Source: Tuberibacillus calidus DSM 17572
Lineage (GTDB): Bacteria > Bacillota > Bacilli > Bacillales > Sporolactobacillaceae
Direction: 5' to 3'
DNA length: 64,000 nucleotides
NCBI RefSeq assembly: GCF_000430685.1
Contig: NZ_KE387193.1
Span: 98,346-162,345 of the forward strand
Part shown: positions 34,250 through 48,260 of the stretch, piece after piece
How positions within the stretch are numbered: the first letter of the stretch is position 1
Layout of the letters: each line of letters begins with the position of its first letter
Translations under genes and position numbers: made by a program
The notes under the pieces: model-generated
Database searches by the model: none
What the model saw: the letters and a program-made list of their open reading frames with translations, nothing else
Told to the model about the DNA's origin: nothing

Positions 34250-35995
34250 ATGGCTTTTGACGGCATTGTGGCAAGAGCCGTCGTTCATGAACTGAATGAA
34301 CGACTGAAAACGGGAAGGGTTGTAAAAATCCATCAACCCCATAAAACCGAGCTTGTCCTTGGCATTCGGGCACACCGCCAAAACTATAAAGTGCTGCTAT
34401 CTATCCATGCGCAATATGCCCGTGTGCAAATCACCAATAAAAATTATGAAAACCCTCCGGAGCCGCCGACTTTTTGCATGCTGCTTCGAAAGTACTTGGA
34501 CGGCGCGATTTTAGAAAATGTATCCCAAGTCGATTTTGAGCGCATTATCCGCTTTGAATTTCGCTCGCGTAACGAGCTCGGCGATGAAGTGAAGTTGACG
34601 TTAATTATTGAGACGATGGGCAAGCACAGCAATGTGATTTTAGTGGATTCGCTCTCGGGACGAATCATTGATGCCATGAAACGGCTCTCACCGGCGATGA
34701 ACCGATATCGAACAGTGCTCCCGGGAGCTTCTTATGTATTACCACCGAACCCCGGCAAACTGAATCCGGAAACAGCCACACCCGAGGAGTTGCTGAGCGT
34801 TTTGGATTTTAACGCCGGAAAACTTGATCGACAGCTTGTTGACCACCTTGAAGGGTTCTCTCCCGTGTTAGCTAAGGAAGTGCTTCACCGCGCAGGACTT
34901 CCGTCGCGCGCGAATCTCATCCGCGCATTTACGGAAATCCAGATGGCAATCTGCAACCAAGACTTCCGACCACAAATCATCCGCCATCCGGGACACAAGG
35001 ACGATTTTCATGTTCTTGATCTCACACATCTTCCGGGGGAAAAGGAACATTTTGATACACCGAGCGCAATGCTTGATACGTTTTATGCGTATAAAGCAGA
35101 ACACGATCTTGTCCGCCAGCGCACAGCTGATATTGGCCGCTTGATCGCAAACGAGAAAAAGAAAAATGAACGGAAGCTGCAAAAATTGCGACGGGAATTG
35201 GATGAAGCGGGGGCAGCGTCTCGTTATCAGTTGTACGGCGAACTTGTGACCAGCCACATGCATTTAATCAAAAAAGGTGACCGCGAAGTTGAAGTCATCA
35301 ATTATTATGATGAACAGCAAAAGCCGATGACCATACCCCTTGACCCGCAAAAAAGCCCGGCGGAAAATGCGCAAAATTATTTCCGAAAGTATAACAAACT
35401 TAAAACGGCTCGGGCTGAAATTGAAAAGCATATCCAAACGACGGAAAAGGAGATCCTTTATTTAGACGGCATCCTTCAACAATTGGAAGCTGCATCCTTG
35501 AAAGACCTTGATGAAATCCGCGAGGAATTAGAGGTCGGCGGTTACCTTAAGCAGAAGATCGCCAAAATACGAAAATCGAAACCCAATCGCCCTGAACCGG
35601 AACGCTACATATCTTCTGACGGAACGCTGATCCTCGTCGGCAAAAATAACCGGCAAAATGACTATTTAACGACGCGCTTAGCTTCCCCAGGTGATACGTG
35701 GCTGCATACAAAAGACATCCCCGGCTCTCATGTTGTCATACGCTCAAACCGGGTAAGCGAGACGACACTGCTTGAAGCCGCAAATCTTGCCGCCTTTTTT
35801 AGCAAAGCGCGGCAGTCAAGCCAAGTGCCGGTAGATGCAACACTCGTGAAACATGTGCATAAGCCGAATGGCGCAAAACCGGGCTTTGTTATTTATGATC
35901 ATCAAAAAACCGTTTATGTCACACCGGATGAGCGTCTGGTCACCCAACTAAAAAAAAATAAAGAAAAAACCGCTGAACAAAATGCCGAAACATAA
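34250..35995 (+). CDS. rqcH: Ribosome quality control factor RqcH (NFACT family)
   Basis: Binds stalled 50S-peptidyl-tRNA complexes and adds C-terminal Ala tails that mark the nascent chain for degradation; formerly annotated as fibronectin-binding protein. The 581-aa protein has an NFACT-N domain (FDGIVARAVVHELNERL, then GRVVKIHQPHKTELVL), a helical/coiled-coil middle rich in Lys and Glu, and an NFACT-R domain with GDTWLHTKDIPGSHVVIRS. ATG 34250 follows GCGAGGA; an upstream extension to 34190 is not supported. It is a single gene on the + strand, divergent from remA and convergent with pyrE. Confidence 0.95.
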   Translation: MAFDGIVARAVVHELNERLKTGRVVKIHQPHKTELVLGIRAHRQNYKVLLSIHAQYARVQITNKNYENPPEPPTFCMLLRKYLDGAILENVSQVDFERIIRFEFRSRNELGDEVKLTLIIETMGKHSNVILVDSLSGRIIDAMKRLSPAMNRYRTVLPGASYVLPPNPGKLNPETATPEELLSVLDFNAGKLDRQLVDHLEGFSPVLAKEVLHRAGLPSRANLIRAFTEIQMAICNQDFRPQIIRHPGHKDDFHVLDLTHLPGEKEHFDTPSAMLDTFYAYKAEHDLVRQRTADIGRLIANEKKKNERKLQKLRRELDEAGAASRYQLYGELVTSHMHLIKKGDREVEVINYYDEQQKPMTIPLDPQKSPAENAQNYFRKYNKLKTARAEIEKHIQTTEKEILYLDGILQQLEAASLKDLDEIREELEVGGYLKQKIAKIRKSKPNRPEPERYISSDGTLILVGKNNRQNDYLTTRLASPGDTWLHTKDIPGSHVVIRSNRVSETTLLEAANLAAFFSKARQSSQVPVDATLVKHVHKPNGAKPGFVIYDHQKTVYVTPDERLVTQLKKNKEKTAEQNAET

Positions 35996-36029
35996 AATCG
36001 GCGTTCGGCTTCAGCGAGCTAAACGTGCA

Positions 36030-36058
36030 AAAAGCTGTGGGAGAGTCCCACAGCTTTT
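36030..36058. terminator. Bidirectional terminator between rqcH and pyrE
   Basis: AAAAGCTGTGGG and CCCACAGCTTTT form a 12-bp perfect stem with a 5-base loop and T-runs on both sides. It ends rqcH and the pyrimidine operon. Confidence 0.92.
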
Positions 36059-36062
36059 TAAA

Positions 36063-36696
36063 TTAATGAGGTTGTTTCATCCAATCGGAATGTTTCGGGT
36101 TTTGGTGCCAACGCTTTAATAACGTTAACTGTTGAGGGGAGATTTTCCCTGTTTGAACGGCTACATTAATGAGCGTCGGATAATCGGTTAACGTTTCATA
36201 TGGAATGCGCGCTTTTGAAAAGGCTGCTTTCGCCTCCTCTAAGTCATAGGAAAAAATGGCGAGCACCGCTTGCACTTCACAGCCTTCGTTTCTTAATGCT
36301 TCCGCTACGGCCAGTGAGCTGGTTCCAGTTGAGATGAGGTCTTCAATCACGACGACCTTTTGACCAGGTTTGACGACACCTTCAATTTGACTTTTTTTGC
36401 CGTGGTCCTTTGCTTTGCCACGGACATAAACCATCGGCACATCAAGTTTCTCACTCACCCAGGCAGCATGGGCAATGCCGCCGGTGGCAGCACCTGCGAT
36501 GACTTCAACTTCCGGATATTGGGCACGAATCCTTTCTGCAAACCCGTTTGCAATATCGCATCGTATGGCGGGGTATGAAAGGGTTAAGCGATTGTCACAA
36601 TAAATCGGTGCTTTCAAACCACTTGACCAAGTAAAAGGGTCATCGGGTTGTAAAACGACGGCATTAATATTAAGAAGATGTGCGGCGATTTTTTCT

Positions 36697-36710
<14 letters not shown>
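36063..36710 (-). CDS. pyrE: Orotate phosphoribosyltransferase
   Basis: Joins orotate to PRPP to give OMP. The 215-aa protein has the PRPP loop VVVIEDLISTGTSSLAVAEA and the FTWSSGLKAPIYCDNR substrate region. It is the last gene of the pyr operon, overlaps the end of pyrF by 14 bases and is followed at once by a terminator. Confidence 0.97.
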
Positions 36711-39120
<2,410 letters not shown>

Positions 39121-39121
<1 letters not shown>

Positions 39122-42100
39122 CAATGAACCACCGCGCTTTCGGGTTTATTCATCGGCGGCATGCTGACGGTTGAGAAAGAGAGCGACTCAAGGACGGTGA
39201 GTAAAGCTTCAGCTGTGTCCAATGAGGTTAAGCAGACGACGCCGTTTTCCACAGCTTCGCGGCGAATGCGGAATCCGTCCCGCGCCGGTTTTTTTCCTTT
39301 TGTCAATGTGTTAATGACAAATTGTGCCCCGCCTGTGCGGATGACTTCCAACAAGTTTGGGCGTTCACCGGCAATTTTTCCAACAACGGTCACAGGAATG
39401 CCCGCATCGCGAACCGCTTTGGCCGTTCCTTCGGTCGCTAAAATCGTAAAACCGATTTCGCTAAAGCGACGGACTAACGGTATCGCTTCGGCTTTATCTT
39501 TATCAGCAATCGTAAACAAAACAGAACCTTCTGTCGGAATCGTCATGCCGCTGGCCAAGAGCCCTTTATATAAGGCTTTTTCCAATGTTTTGTCCCGTCC
39601 CATGACTTCACCGGTTGACTTCATTTCCGGACCGAGCGTGATATCGACGCTGCGCAGTTTAGCAAAAGAAAAGACGGGGACTTTCACAAAGACTTCTGCT
39701 GGTTCTGCATGATAGCCGGTTTGATAGCCCATTGAAGCTAAAGATTCACCTAAAATCGCTCTGGTTGCGAGATTAGCCATCGGAACACCCGTGATTTTGC
39801 TTAAGAAAGGGACCGTGCGGCTTGAGCGCGGGTTGACTTCGAGCACAAAAACTTCATCTCGATGGATGACAAATTGGATGTTTAAAAGGCCGACGATCTT
39901 TAAACCACGGGCGATTTTTACGGTCGTCTCAATAATTTTATCCTTAACCTCAATGGCTAGATTTTGCGGCGGATAAACGGCGATGGAATCTCCCGAATGA
40001 ACACCTGCCCGCTCAATATGTTCCATAATTCCAGGGATATAGACATCGACGCCATCGGAAATGGCATCGACTTCGACTTCTGTGCCGACAAGATAGCGAT
40101 CAATGAGAACAGGATGTTCGGGATTCACCTTGACCGCATGTTCCATATAAGTGAGAAGCTCCATTTCGTTATAGACGATCTCCATCGCGCGGCCGCCGAG
40201 CACGTAAGATGGACGGACGAGGACGGGATAGCCGATTTCTTGCGCAACGACGGCGGCTTCTTCTACAGTAAAAACGGTACGACCTTCCGGCATGGCAATG
40301 CCAAGTCGTTCCATTAGTCGTTCAAATTTTTCCCGGTCTTCTGCCTCATCCATGGCATCAAGGGATGTTCCCAAAATGTTGACACCGCGCCGTGCCAATT
40401 CGCCGGCTAAATTTAATGCCGTCTGACCGCCAAATTGGACGATGACGCCTTTCGGTTTTTCGAGATCGATGATGTGCATGACATCTTCAACGGTTAACGG
40501 TTCGACATACAGTTTGTCCGAGACGCTGAAGTCTGTCGACACCGTTTCCGGGTTATTGTTAATGATGATCGCTTCATAACCGGCCTCTTTAATGGCCCAA
40601 ACCGTATGCACCGTCGCATAATCGAATTCCACACCTTGACCGATGCGGATCGGTCCGGCGCCAAGCACGAGGACGCTTTCTTTTTCCGTTCGGATGGATT
40701 CATTTTCCTCTTCATACGTGCCGTAGTAATAGGGCGTTTCCGATTCAAATTCGGCAGCACACGTATCGACCATCTTATAAACCGGACGAATCCCCTTTTC
40801 CATGCGGTATTTGTACAACGCCCATTCATCCATGTTCCAAAGGCGGGAGATAAATGCATCGGCAAATCCCATCGCTTTAGCTTCTTTTAAGATCCCGTTA
40901 TTTTGGGGATTGTCCTTAAGTTTTCTTTCCATGGCCACGATGTTTTGGATTTTCCGCAAGAAAAAGCGATCAATGTTTGTTTCCGCCCAGATCTTTTCAA
41001 TGGTCACACCGCGCCGGAAAGCTTCGGCAATATAAAACACACGTCGGTCATCCATCTTCAAGATGCCGGTCAACACCTCTTCATCCGTTAAACGCGCGAT
41101 GTCTTGATCAAAAAGATGATCATATCCGGCTTCAAGCGAGCGGACGGCTTTTAGGAAAGATTCTTCAAACGTGCGGCCGATGGCTAAAACTTCTCCCGTC
41201 GCCTTCATTTGCGTGCCAAGCGTCCGGTTCGCAGAATCAAATTTATCGAAGGGCCAGCGCGGAATTTTCGTGACGACATAATCCACAGCTGGTTCAAAAC
41301 TCGCATAGGTTGTTCCTGTCACGGCGTTTTTAATTTCATCCAATGTATAGCCGACGGCGATTTTCGATGCGACTTTGGCAATCGGGTAACCCGTCGCTTT
41401 CGAAGCAAGTGCCGACGAGCGGCTGACGCGCGGGTTAACTTCAATGACATAATAATGTTGGCTGTTTGGATCAAGGGCTAATTGGACGTTACAACCGCCC
41501 TCGATTTTTAAAGCGCGGACGATGCGAAGCGACGCGCTGCGCAATCGTTGCACATCTTTATCGCTCAGCGTCTGCACCGGTGCGGTTACGATGGAATCCC
41601 CGGTGTGAATGCCAACAGGGTCAATATTTTCCATAGGGCAGATGACAATCGCCCCGTCACTGGCATCGCGCATGACTTCAAATTCGATTTCTTTATAGCC
41701 GGCAATGCTTTTTTCAAGAAGCACTTGATGGACGGGACTTAATTTTAAACCGTTGGAGACGATCTCACGCAGTTCTTCCCAGTGATGAGCGATGCCGCCA
41801 CCAGTGCCGCCGAGCGTGTAGGCGGGACGGATGATTAAAGGGAAACCGACCTTCTTTGCAAAGGCTTCGGCCTCATCAAGCGAATGAACGATTTCGCTGT
41901 CAGGCGTCGGCTCACCAATTTCTTTCATGAGGGCACGAAACGCATCGCGGTCTTCGGCTTTTTGGATCGCATCCAGTTTCGTTCCAAGAAGCTCTATGCC
42001 GTATTCATCCAAAATACCCAAACGGGACAGCTCAAAGGCGAGATTCAATCCGGTTTGCCCACCTAGAGTGGCAAGCAGGCCGTCCGGACGTTCTTTGCGG

Positions 42101-42333
42101 ATGATTTTACTGACAAACTCCGGTGTGAGTGGTTCCATATACACGCGGTCTGCCATATCCGGATCGGTCATAATCGTTGCCGGATTGGAGTTCACGAGGA
42201 TGACTTCATAGCCCTCTTCCTTCAGGGCTTTGCACGCTTGGGTGCCGGAATAATCAAATTCCGCCGCTTGACCGATGACAATCGGCCCCGAGCCGATCAC
42301 AAGAATTTTATGAATGTCGTGGCGTTTAGGCAT
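39121..42333 (-). CDS. carB: Carbamoyl-phosphate synthase large chain (pyrimidine-specific)
   Basis: Makes carbamoyl phosphate from ammonia, bicarbonate and two ATP. The 1070-aa protein has two homologous ATP-grasp halves, the first starting [20 protein letters not shown] and the second [20 protein letters not shown], and a C-terminal MGS allosteric domain. ATG 42333 overlaps the carA stop by eight bases; a longer upstream frame is within carA. Its place in the pyr operon points to control by PyrR/UMP. Confidence 0.97.
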
Positions 42334-43420
42334 ATTGAATCCCCGCTTTCTTGGTTGCTGATAGATTGGCGAGAAACCGATCGAAGAGATAAGCACTGTC
42401 TTCTGGTCCGGGTGTTGCTTCTGGATGGAACTGCACGCTGAAGGCTTTAAACTTCGTATGCGCCAAACCTTCAATGGAGCCATCGTTAATGGCTATATGG
42501 GTCACAACGAGATCCGTTCCCGCCAATGATTCTGGATCAACGGTATAGCCATGATTTTGTGATGTCATATAAAAATGACCAGTCGTCAAATCTTTCACCG
42601 GATGATTAGCCCCGCGATGACCGAACTTCATTTTGACCGTATCGGCCCCGCAAGCAAGGGCCAAAAGCTGATGGCCTAGACAAATGCCGAAAATCGGTAC
42701 TTTCCCTAACAAGTTTTTCACCATTTCCACAGCATACGGCACATCTTTTGGATCACCGGGTCCGTTGGATAGGAGCACACCATCCGGATGAAGATTTAAG
42801 ATTTCCCGGGCGGTCGTATTATGCGGCACGACAAGACAATCACAGCCGCGTTTAATGACTTCACGAAGAATGCCTTTTTTCATTCCGAAATCGGCAATGA
42901 CGACTCTCGGACCACTCCCCGGGCTCGCATACGCCGCTTTCGTTGATACCCGGCTGACTTGATCGGTCGGAAATTTGGCGGTTTGAAGTTCGCTCACAAT
43001 TTTTTGCACATCCGCATTCACGTCACTCGTCAAACGTCCTTTTAATGTGCCGTATTGACGGATGATTTTCGTAAGCCGTCGCGTATCGATGCCAGCTAGT
43101 GCCGGAATGCCTTTTTCTTTTAACATCGCCTCAAGCGATTGCTCACTTTGCCAATGGCTTGGCACATCGGTTAATTCCTTAACAATAAGTCCCGCAACGG
43201 ACGGGGAGATCGATTCAAAATCCTCATGGTTCACCCCGTAGTTGCCAATGAGTGGATAGGTTAGCGTCACAATTTGCCCGCAGTAGGACGGATCGGATAA
43301 AATTTCTTGGTACCCCGTCATGCCGGTATTAAAAACGACTTCTCCATCACAGTCGCTTTCTGCACCAAACCCCATTCCCGTAAAAACCGCTCCATTTTCC
43401 AAAATCAACATGCGCCTCAT
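42326..43420 (-). CDS. carA: Carbamoyl-phosphate synthase small chain (glutaminase)
   Basis: Hydrolyses glutamine and channels ammonia to CarB. The 364-aa protein has the family N-terminus [15 protein letters not shown] and the class I amidotransferase nucleophile in [15 protein letters not shown], with the His/Glu pair in [11 protein letters not shown]. It starts in an ATGA overlap with pyrC, with AGAGGTG five bases upstream. Confidence 0.97.
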   Translation of the reverse strand: MRRMLILENGAVFTGMGFGAESDCDGEVVFNTGMTGYQEILSDPSYCGQIVTLTYPLIGNYGVNHEDFESISPSVAGLIVKELTDVPSHWQSEQSLEAMLKEKGIPALAGIDTRRLTKIIRQYGTLKGRLTSDVNADVQKIVSELQTAKFPTDQVSRVSTKAAYASPGSGPRVVIADFGMKKGILREVIKRGCDCLVVPHNTTAREILNLHPDGVLLSNGPGDPKDVPYAVEMVKNLLGKVPIFGICLGHQLLALACGADTVKMKFGHRGANHPVKDLTTGHFYMTSQNHGYTVDPESLAGTDLVVTHIAINDGSIEGLAHTKFKAFSVQFHPEATPGPEDSAYLFDRFLANLSATKKAGIQYA

Positions 43421-44700
43421 ACACGGACACCTCTTTCATCCCAAATCAGTTTTCCATTTACGATAGTCATCACCGGAAAGCCGCAAACCTTCCAGTTTCT
43501 AAACGGCGTATTCCGCCCTTTTGATGCAAATTGTTCCGGGTCGATTGTGCGTTCTTTTTCCAAATCAATGACGGTGACATCAGCCGGTGCGCCAATTTTT
43601 ATTGGGCCATAAGGAAGGTCAAACGCTTCGCACGGTTTCTTCGTCATACAATCAATCAGCTGCTCCAATGATAAAACGCCTGTTTTTACTAAATGTGTGT
43701 AAAGGAGCGGAAAAGCTGTCTCAAGCCCGACGATGCCAAACGGTGCCTCATCAATGGGTCGCGCTTTTTCCTCCGCTGTGTGCGGGGCATGGTCCGTCGC
43801 AATGAAGTCGATGGTGCCGTCAAGAAGACCCTCGATGAGCGCTTCCCGGTCGGCTTGAGAGCGTAGCGGCGGATTCATTTTATAGTTGGCGTCTATACCC
43901 GGAATGTCGTCTTCCGTTAGGAGTAAATGATGGGGCGTGACTTCCGCTGTCACGCGGATGCCTGCCCGTTTCGCATCGCGAATGACGCGAACGGATTCCT
44001 TCGTGCTGACGTGACAGACGTGGTAATGACAGCCAGCCGCTTCCGCCAAGAGCACATCCCTAGCAATGTGTACCGATTCGGATAGGCTCTTCATGCCTTT
44101 AATGCCATGCTTTTTGGTGAAACGGCCTTCATGAAAAGATCCGCCCGAAAGGAGGGTATTGTCTTCACAGTGGGCAACGACGGCAATCCCAGACCGTGCC
44201 GCTTTTTCCATCGCCTCGAACATCAGCCCAGCGCTTTGCACCCCGACGCCGTCATCGGTCAAGGCAAAAGCCCCAACTTGGTGAAGGCTTTCGATATCTG
44301 TTAGTTCCTGACCTTTCTGACCTTTAGTGATTGCTGCATAGGGCAGGACTCGAACGACGGCATCTTTTTCAATGCGTTTGTACAGATCTGTCAATGTGTT
44401 GACATCATCCGGAACGGGATTTGTGTTCGGCATCGCTGCGATCGTTGTAAAACCGCCCCGGGCAGCTGCTTCTGTACCGGTTTTGATCGTTTCTTTATGT
44501 TCACCGCCCGGCTCCCTTAAATGGACATGGAGATCGACGAATCCGGGCACAAGGAGCTTGCCGTTAAGGTCCATGACTTCAGCATTTTCCACCTGTAGGT
44601 TTTGACCGATGTCTGCAATCCTTTCTTGGTCAATGAGAAGATCCGCTTCCGTGATCGCGCCATTGAAATAGACGCGTCCGTTTTTCAATAAAATGGCCAT
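43417..44700 (-). CDS. pyrC: Dihydroorotase (class I)
   Basis: Closes carbamoyl aspartate to dihydroorotate. The 427-aa amidohydrolase has the zinc motif [16 protein letters not shown], the ligand His residues in VAHCEDN and CHVSTKES, and the catalytic Asp in IATDHAPHT. It overlaps the pyrB stop by one base (TAATG). Confidence 0.97.
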   Translation of the reverse strand: MAILLKNGRVYFNGAITEADLLIDQERIADIGQNLQVENAEVMDLNGKLLVPGFVDLHVHLREPGGEHKETIKTGTEAAARGGFTTIAAMPNTNPVPDDVNTLTDLYKRIEKDAVVRVLPYAAITKGQKGQELTDIESLHQVGAFALTDDGVGVQSAGLMFEAMEKAARSGIAVVAHCEDNTLLSGGSFHEGRFTKKHGIKGMKSLSESVHIARDVLLAEAAGCHYHVCHVSTKESVRVIRDAKRAGIRVTAEVTPHHLLLTEDDIPGIDANYKMNPPLRSQADREALIEGLLDGTIDFIATDHAPHTAEEKARPIDEAPFGIVGLETAFPLLYTHLVKTGVLSLEQLIDCMTKKPCEAFDLPYGPIKIGAPADVTVIDLEKERTIDPEQFASKGRNTPFRNWKVCGFPVMTIVNGKLIWDERGVRV

Positions 44701-45593
44701 TAAGACATCACCGCCTTTTCAGTTGTAAGCGCCCATTCAAGCACCGCCATACGGATGGGGACGCCGTTATGGACTTGTTGAAAAATCCGCGATGGTTTCG
44801 CTTCGACCAGGGCATCAGAAATTTCCACCCCACGGTTAAACGGTCCAGGATGCATGATGATCGCTTTTGGTTTCATCAGTTGTGCGCGTTTTTCCGTCAG
44901 TCCGTATGCCTTGTGATAATGTTCTTTTGTCCATCGACCGGCTTCGGCATGACGCTCGGTCTGGATGCGGAGCAAGTTGACGACATCGGCTGTCTGTATC
45001 GCCTCATCGATCGAGACATAATCGGTGGCCAAACTATCTTCCTGCCATTCCGGTGGACCAGACAAGATGACTCTCGCCCCCATTTTTCTTAACGTCTGTA
45101 TGTTGGAGCGGGCGACGCGGCTATGACGGATATCGCCAATCATCGCTACCGTCAAGCCTTCAAAGCGCCCAAACTCTTGATAGATGGTGAAAAGATCGAT
45201 CAACGTCTGGGTGGGGTGGTGCCCTGTGCCATCACCGCCATTGATGATGCTCATGGAAAGACGATCTTTCAGGTCGTGATAATACCCCTCTTGCGGATGG
45301 CGTATGACAGCCATTTTGACACCGATTGACTCAAGCGTTTTTAGCGTATCGTACAAAGTCTCACCTTTTTTCGTACTCGAGACGTCGCTTGCAAAATTCA
45401 ACACATGCATGCCGAGCTTTTTTTCTGCCACCTCAAAACTGAAGCGGGTCCTTGTGCTCGGTTCAAAGAAAAGATTCGCTGCAAAAATAGGCATATTCGG
45501 AATGTCTTTTCCAGCTTCGATAGCGAGTGCGCGATCTAATAATTGGTAAATGGCCTCACAGGTCCAATCCGTTAGTTCAAGAACATGTGGCAT
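44700..45593 (-). CDS. pyrB: Aspartate carbamoyltransferase catalytic chain
   Basis: Condenses carbamoyl phosphate and aspartate. The 297-aa protein has [19 protein letters not shown] (carbamoyl phosphate site), [13 protein letters not shown] and [11 protein letters not shown]. There is no pyrI partner, as expected in Firmicutes. ATG 45593 has GGGAGGATTAAGC upstream. A PyrR attenuator lies between pyrR and this gene. Confidence 0.97.
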   Translation of the reverse strand: MPHVLELTDWTCEAIYQLLDRALAIEAGKDIPNMPIFAANLFFEPSTRTRFSFEVAEKKLGMHVLNFASDVSSTKKGETLYDTLKTLESIGVKMAVIRHPQEGYYHDLKDRLSMSIINGGDGTGHHPTQTLIDLFTIYQEFGRFEGLTVAMIGDIRHSRVARSNIQTLRKMGARVILSGPPEWQEDSLATDYVSIDEAIQTADVVNLLRIQTERHAEAGRWTKEHYHKAYGLTEKRAQLMKPKAIIMHPGPFNRGVEISDALVEAKPSRIFQQVHNGVPIRMAVLEWALTTEKAVMS

Positions 45594-45619
45594 GCTTAAT
45601 CCTCCCGAAATGGTTTAGG

Positions 45620-45735
45620 CAAAAGAAAAACCCTTCTGTGAATGTGACAGAAGGGTTTGGCGCAAACGACGGGCAAATGAGCCCGCACGGAAGCAACCCC
45701 TTTGTCAGCCTCACAGGACTGCCCGTTAAAAGGGT
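45620..45735 (-). promoter_or_regulatory. PyrR attenuator between pyrR and pyrB
   Basis: On the minus strand the PyrR-binding block CAGTCCTGTGAGGCTG (45721-45706) is followed by a terminator with arms AACCCTTCTGT and ACAGAAGGGTT and a TTTTTCTTTT tail. With UMP, PyrR binding would stabilise the anti-antiterminator and stop transcription before pyrB. Confidence 0.9.
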
Positions 45736-45749
45736 GAAAATGCTTCTTA

Positions 45750-46304
<555 letters not shown>

Positions 46305-46311
46305 TCACGAA

Positions 46312-46435
46312 TTGAAAAAGCTCCCAGACCACGCTGGGAGCTTTGAATAGGCGTTAACAACGGCGAGCGGGCTGATTGCCCTACCCGCCACATATAACTC
46401 CGATTCCCTTCCCAGCCTCACAGGACTGAATTAAA
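46312..46435 (-). promoter_or_regulatory. PyrR attenuator in the pyr leader
   Basis: The same block CAGTCCTGTGAGGCTG (46428-46413) as in the second attenuator is followed by a terminator AAAGCTCCCAG / CTGGGAGCTTTTTC just before pyrR. It gives autoregulation of pyrR and the whole operon by UMP. Confidence 0.9.
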
Positions 46436-46456
46436 AGGTCATTCACTGTTATCAAC

Positions 46457-46485
46457 AGTATCGCACACCCCACCCGCCTTGTCAA
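46457..46485 (-). promoter_or_regulatory. Sigma-A promoter of the pyr operon
   Basis: Minus-strand TTGACA (46485-46480), 17-base spacer, GATACT (46462-46457). The leader of about 165 bases contains the first attenuator. The -35 lies three bases from the end of an inverted-repeat element. Confidence 0.85.
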
Positions 46486-46488
46486 TAG

Positions 46489-46660
46489 GGGGTCAGTCCC
46501 CCACCATACTAAAGCGTTAAAGCGAAAAAAATTCCGGTTTTCTCGTCTCACCGTTAAAATTTGCTCAATCACCAGCATAAAACCGAATATTTTTCGTAAA
46601 TTAATGTTAAAACATTCGGAAAAATACTTTATTACACTAGTGAAGTGGGGGACTGACCCC
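46489..46660. mobile_element. MITE-like inverted-repeat element
   Basis: A 172-bp stretch bounded by GGGGTCAGTCCCCCAC on one side and its exact complement on the other; the similarity continues imperfectly for about 34 bases (about 26 identical). Inside is another dyad, CCGAAT (46583-46588) and ATTCGG (46614-46619). There is no coding capacity. The left end abuts the pyr -35, the right end forms the last codons and stop of rluD. It looks like a non-autonomous palindromic element; the family is not identified. Confidence 0.6.
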
Positions 46661-47561
46661 GAAGTTGGTCGAGGAGGCGGGCCATGTCTTGCGGAAGGGG
46701 GGCGGTAAAGCGCATGAATGCTTTTGTGCTTGGGTGGTAGAAGCCAAGTTCGGCGGCATGGAGTGCCTGGCCGTTGATATCAAGTGTTTTGCGCGGGCCG
46801 TATTTTGGGTCGCCAGCAACGGGATGCCCGATATAAGCCAAATGCACGCGAATTTGATGTGTCCGGCCGGTTTCAAGGCGGCAAGCGACATAGGTATACT
46901 TTTCAAAACGCTCGAGAACGGTAAAATGAGTTATCGCTTCTTTAGAATGATGCCGCGTGACAGCCATTTTTTTACGATCGTTTTCATCCCGCCCAATTGG
47001 CGCATCAATTGTTCCTTGGTCATGTTCAAAAAAGCCGTGGGCGATCGCCTTATAGATACGGTGTGTCGTTTTCGCTTTCAATTGCTCTGCTAACGCGCGA
47101 TGGGCAAAATCATTTTTGGCGCAAACGAGCACACCGGAAGTATCTTTGTCAATACGATGAACAATACCAGGCCGAAGCACGCCATTGATGCCGGATAAAT
47201 CCCGGCAATGCGCTAAAAGGGCGTTCACAAGCGTTCCCGTTGTATGCCCAGGTGCCGGATGGACGACCATCCCCCTTGGCTTGTTAATGACAATGACATC
47301 CTCATCTTCGTAAAGGATATCTAATGGAATGGCTTCTGGTTGAATGTCAACGGGTTCCGGTTCGGGAATGCGAATGTGGATGGCCTCCCCTTCCGACAGT
47401 TTGTAGTTCGGTTTTACCGTACGGTCATCCACCGTGATCGCACCCGTTTTGATCATCTCTTGGACATGTGTGCGGGATAAATCTGTTAGCCGGTCGGAGA
47501 CATATTTGTCAATCCGCTGACCGGCATCTTCCTCATTCACGATAAGCGTTTCACTGTTCAT
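46632..47561 (-). CDS. rluD: RluD-type 23S rRNA pseudouridine synthase (YlyB)
   Basis: Converts uridines of 23S rRNA to pseudouridine. The 309-aa protein has an N-terminal S4 domain (QRIDKYVSDRLTDLSRTHVQ) and the RluA-family catalytic motif RPGIVHRIDKDTSGVLV with the Asp. It starts inside the lspA end (11-base overlap), with AAAGGTG upstream. The C-terminal residues GQSPTSLV and the stop are encoded by the inverted-repeat element, so the native tail was replaced. Confidence 0.94.
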   Translation of the reverse strand: MNSETLIVNEEDAGQRIDKYVSDRLTDLSRTHVQEMIKTGAITVDDRTVKPNYKLSEGEAIHIRIPEPEPVDIQPEAIPLDILYEDEDVIVINKPRGMVVHPAPGHTTGTLVNALLAHCRDLSGINGVLRPGIVHRIDKDTSGVLVCAKNDFAHRALAEQLKAKTTHRIYKAIAHGFFEHDQGTIDAPIGRDENDRKKMAVTRHHSKEAITHFTVLERFEKYTYVACRLETGRTHQIRVHLAYIGHPVAGDPKYGPRKTLDINGQALHAAELGFYHPSTKAFMRFTAPLPQDMARLLDQLRGQSPTSLV

Positions 47562-48018
47562 GAGCGTTCACCTTTTTCTGATCAAACAAAGTGAAAATGA
47601 CGATTAGAATGGCGCCGATCACAAGGGATGAATCGGCCACATTAAAGACGGGATAACTGTAGTTTCCCAAGAACACATGGATGAAATCAACAACGGAGCC
47701 ACGGAATAATCGGTCAATAAAATTACCGAGTGTGCCGCCGATCACAAGACCAAGGGCCACTCCGAGAAAGGGCCTATGTCTGCCATATTTTTGCATATAA
47801 AAAATGACGATGGCAAGGACGACGACCGTGACTAAATAAAAAAACCACATTTGCCCTTCCAATATGCTCCAAGCCGCACCTGTATTCCGAGCGGAGGTTA
47901 TGTATAAAAAATGCGGGATGATTTCGATGCTTTCACCGATATGCATTTGTTGGACGATGATCCATTTCGTCAGTTGGTCAAGGATTAAAACAATCAAGCC
48001 AATGGCATAATAAATCAC
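47551..48018 (-). CDS. lspA: Lipoprotein signal peptidase
   Basis: Membrane aspartyl protease that cleaves signal peptides from diacylglyceryl-prolipoproteins. The 155-aa protein has four hydrophobic segments and the conserved blocks NTGAAWSIL, GGTLGNFIDRL and VFNVADSSLVIG holding the two catalytic Asp. GTG start 48018 has GGGGGAG five bases upstream. Co-transcribed with rluD. Confidence 0.96.
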   Translation of the reverse strand: MIYYAIGLIVLILDQLTKWIIVQQMHIGESIEIIPHFLYITSARNTGAAWSILEGQMWFFYLVTVVVLAIVIFYMQKYGRHRPFLGVALGLVIGGTLGNFIDRLFRGSVVDFIHVFLGNYSYPVFNVADSSLVIGAILIVIFTLFDQKKVNAHEQ

Positions 48019-48050
48019 AATTTCTCCCCCATTTTCATCAGACTTTTTTT

Positions 48051-48056
48051 ATTTTA
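48051..48056 (-). promoter_or_regulatory. Extended -10 promoter of lspA-rluD
   Basis: Minus-strand TGCTAAAAT is an extended -10; a weak TTGGGG lies 18 bases upstream. Needed because ylyA has its own terminator. Confidence 0.45.
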
Positions 48057-48099
48057 GCACAAAAAAAGTTCACGCCCCAAGTGTTATTAAAGAAATCCT

Positions 48100-48133
48100 G
48101 GCTCTGCCAAGCTGTTTGGGTGTAGACAGAGCC
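48100..48133. repeat. Inverted repeat in the ylyA-lspA interval
   Basis: GGCTCTG (48100-48106) and CAGAGCC (48127-48133) flank a 20-base loop. It lies upstream of the lspA promoter and downstream of the ylyA terminator, so neither gene needs it. The rest of 48134-48260 shows nothing I recognise. Confidence 0.4.
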
Positions 48134-48260
48134 TTCGTTGTCCTTATACCGAACAGATAACAGAAAACTTTCCCACCAGGACAAACTTTTTGGGTTGATG
48201 ATAGCGCAAATAGTTGCCTGTTGCTTACAGAAGTGATTTATTTACTGACTCACCCCGTAT

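Noticed and set aside
39161-39712. Open frame of about 180 codons antisense to carB
   Set aside because: It mirrors carB codon structure and shows no recognisable domain.
42334-42483. Longer N-terminus for carB
   Set aside because: These 50 codons overlap carA in another frame; the family start is at 42333.
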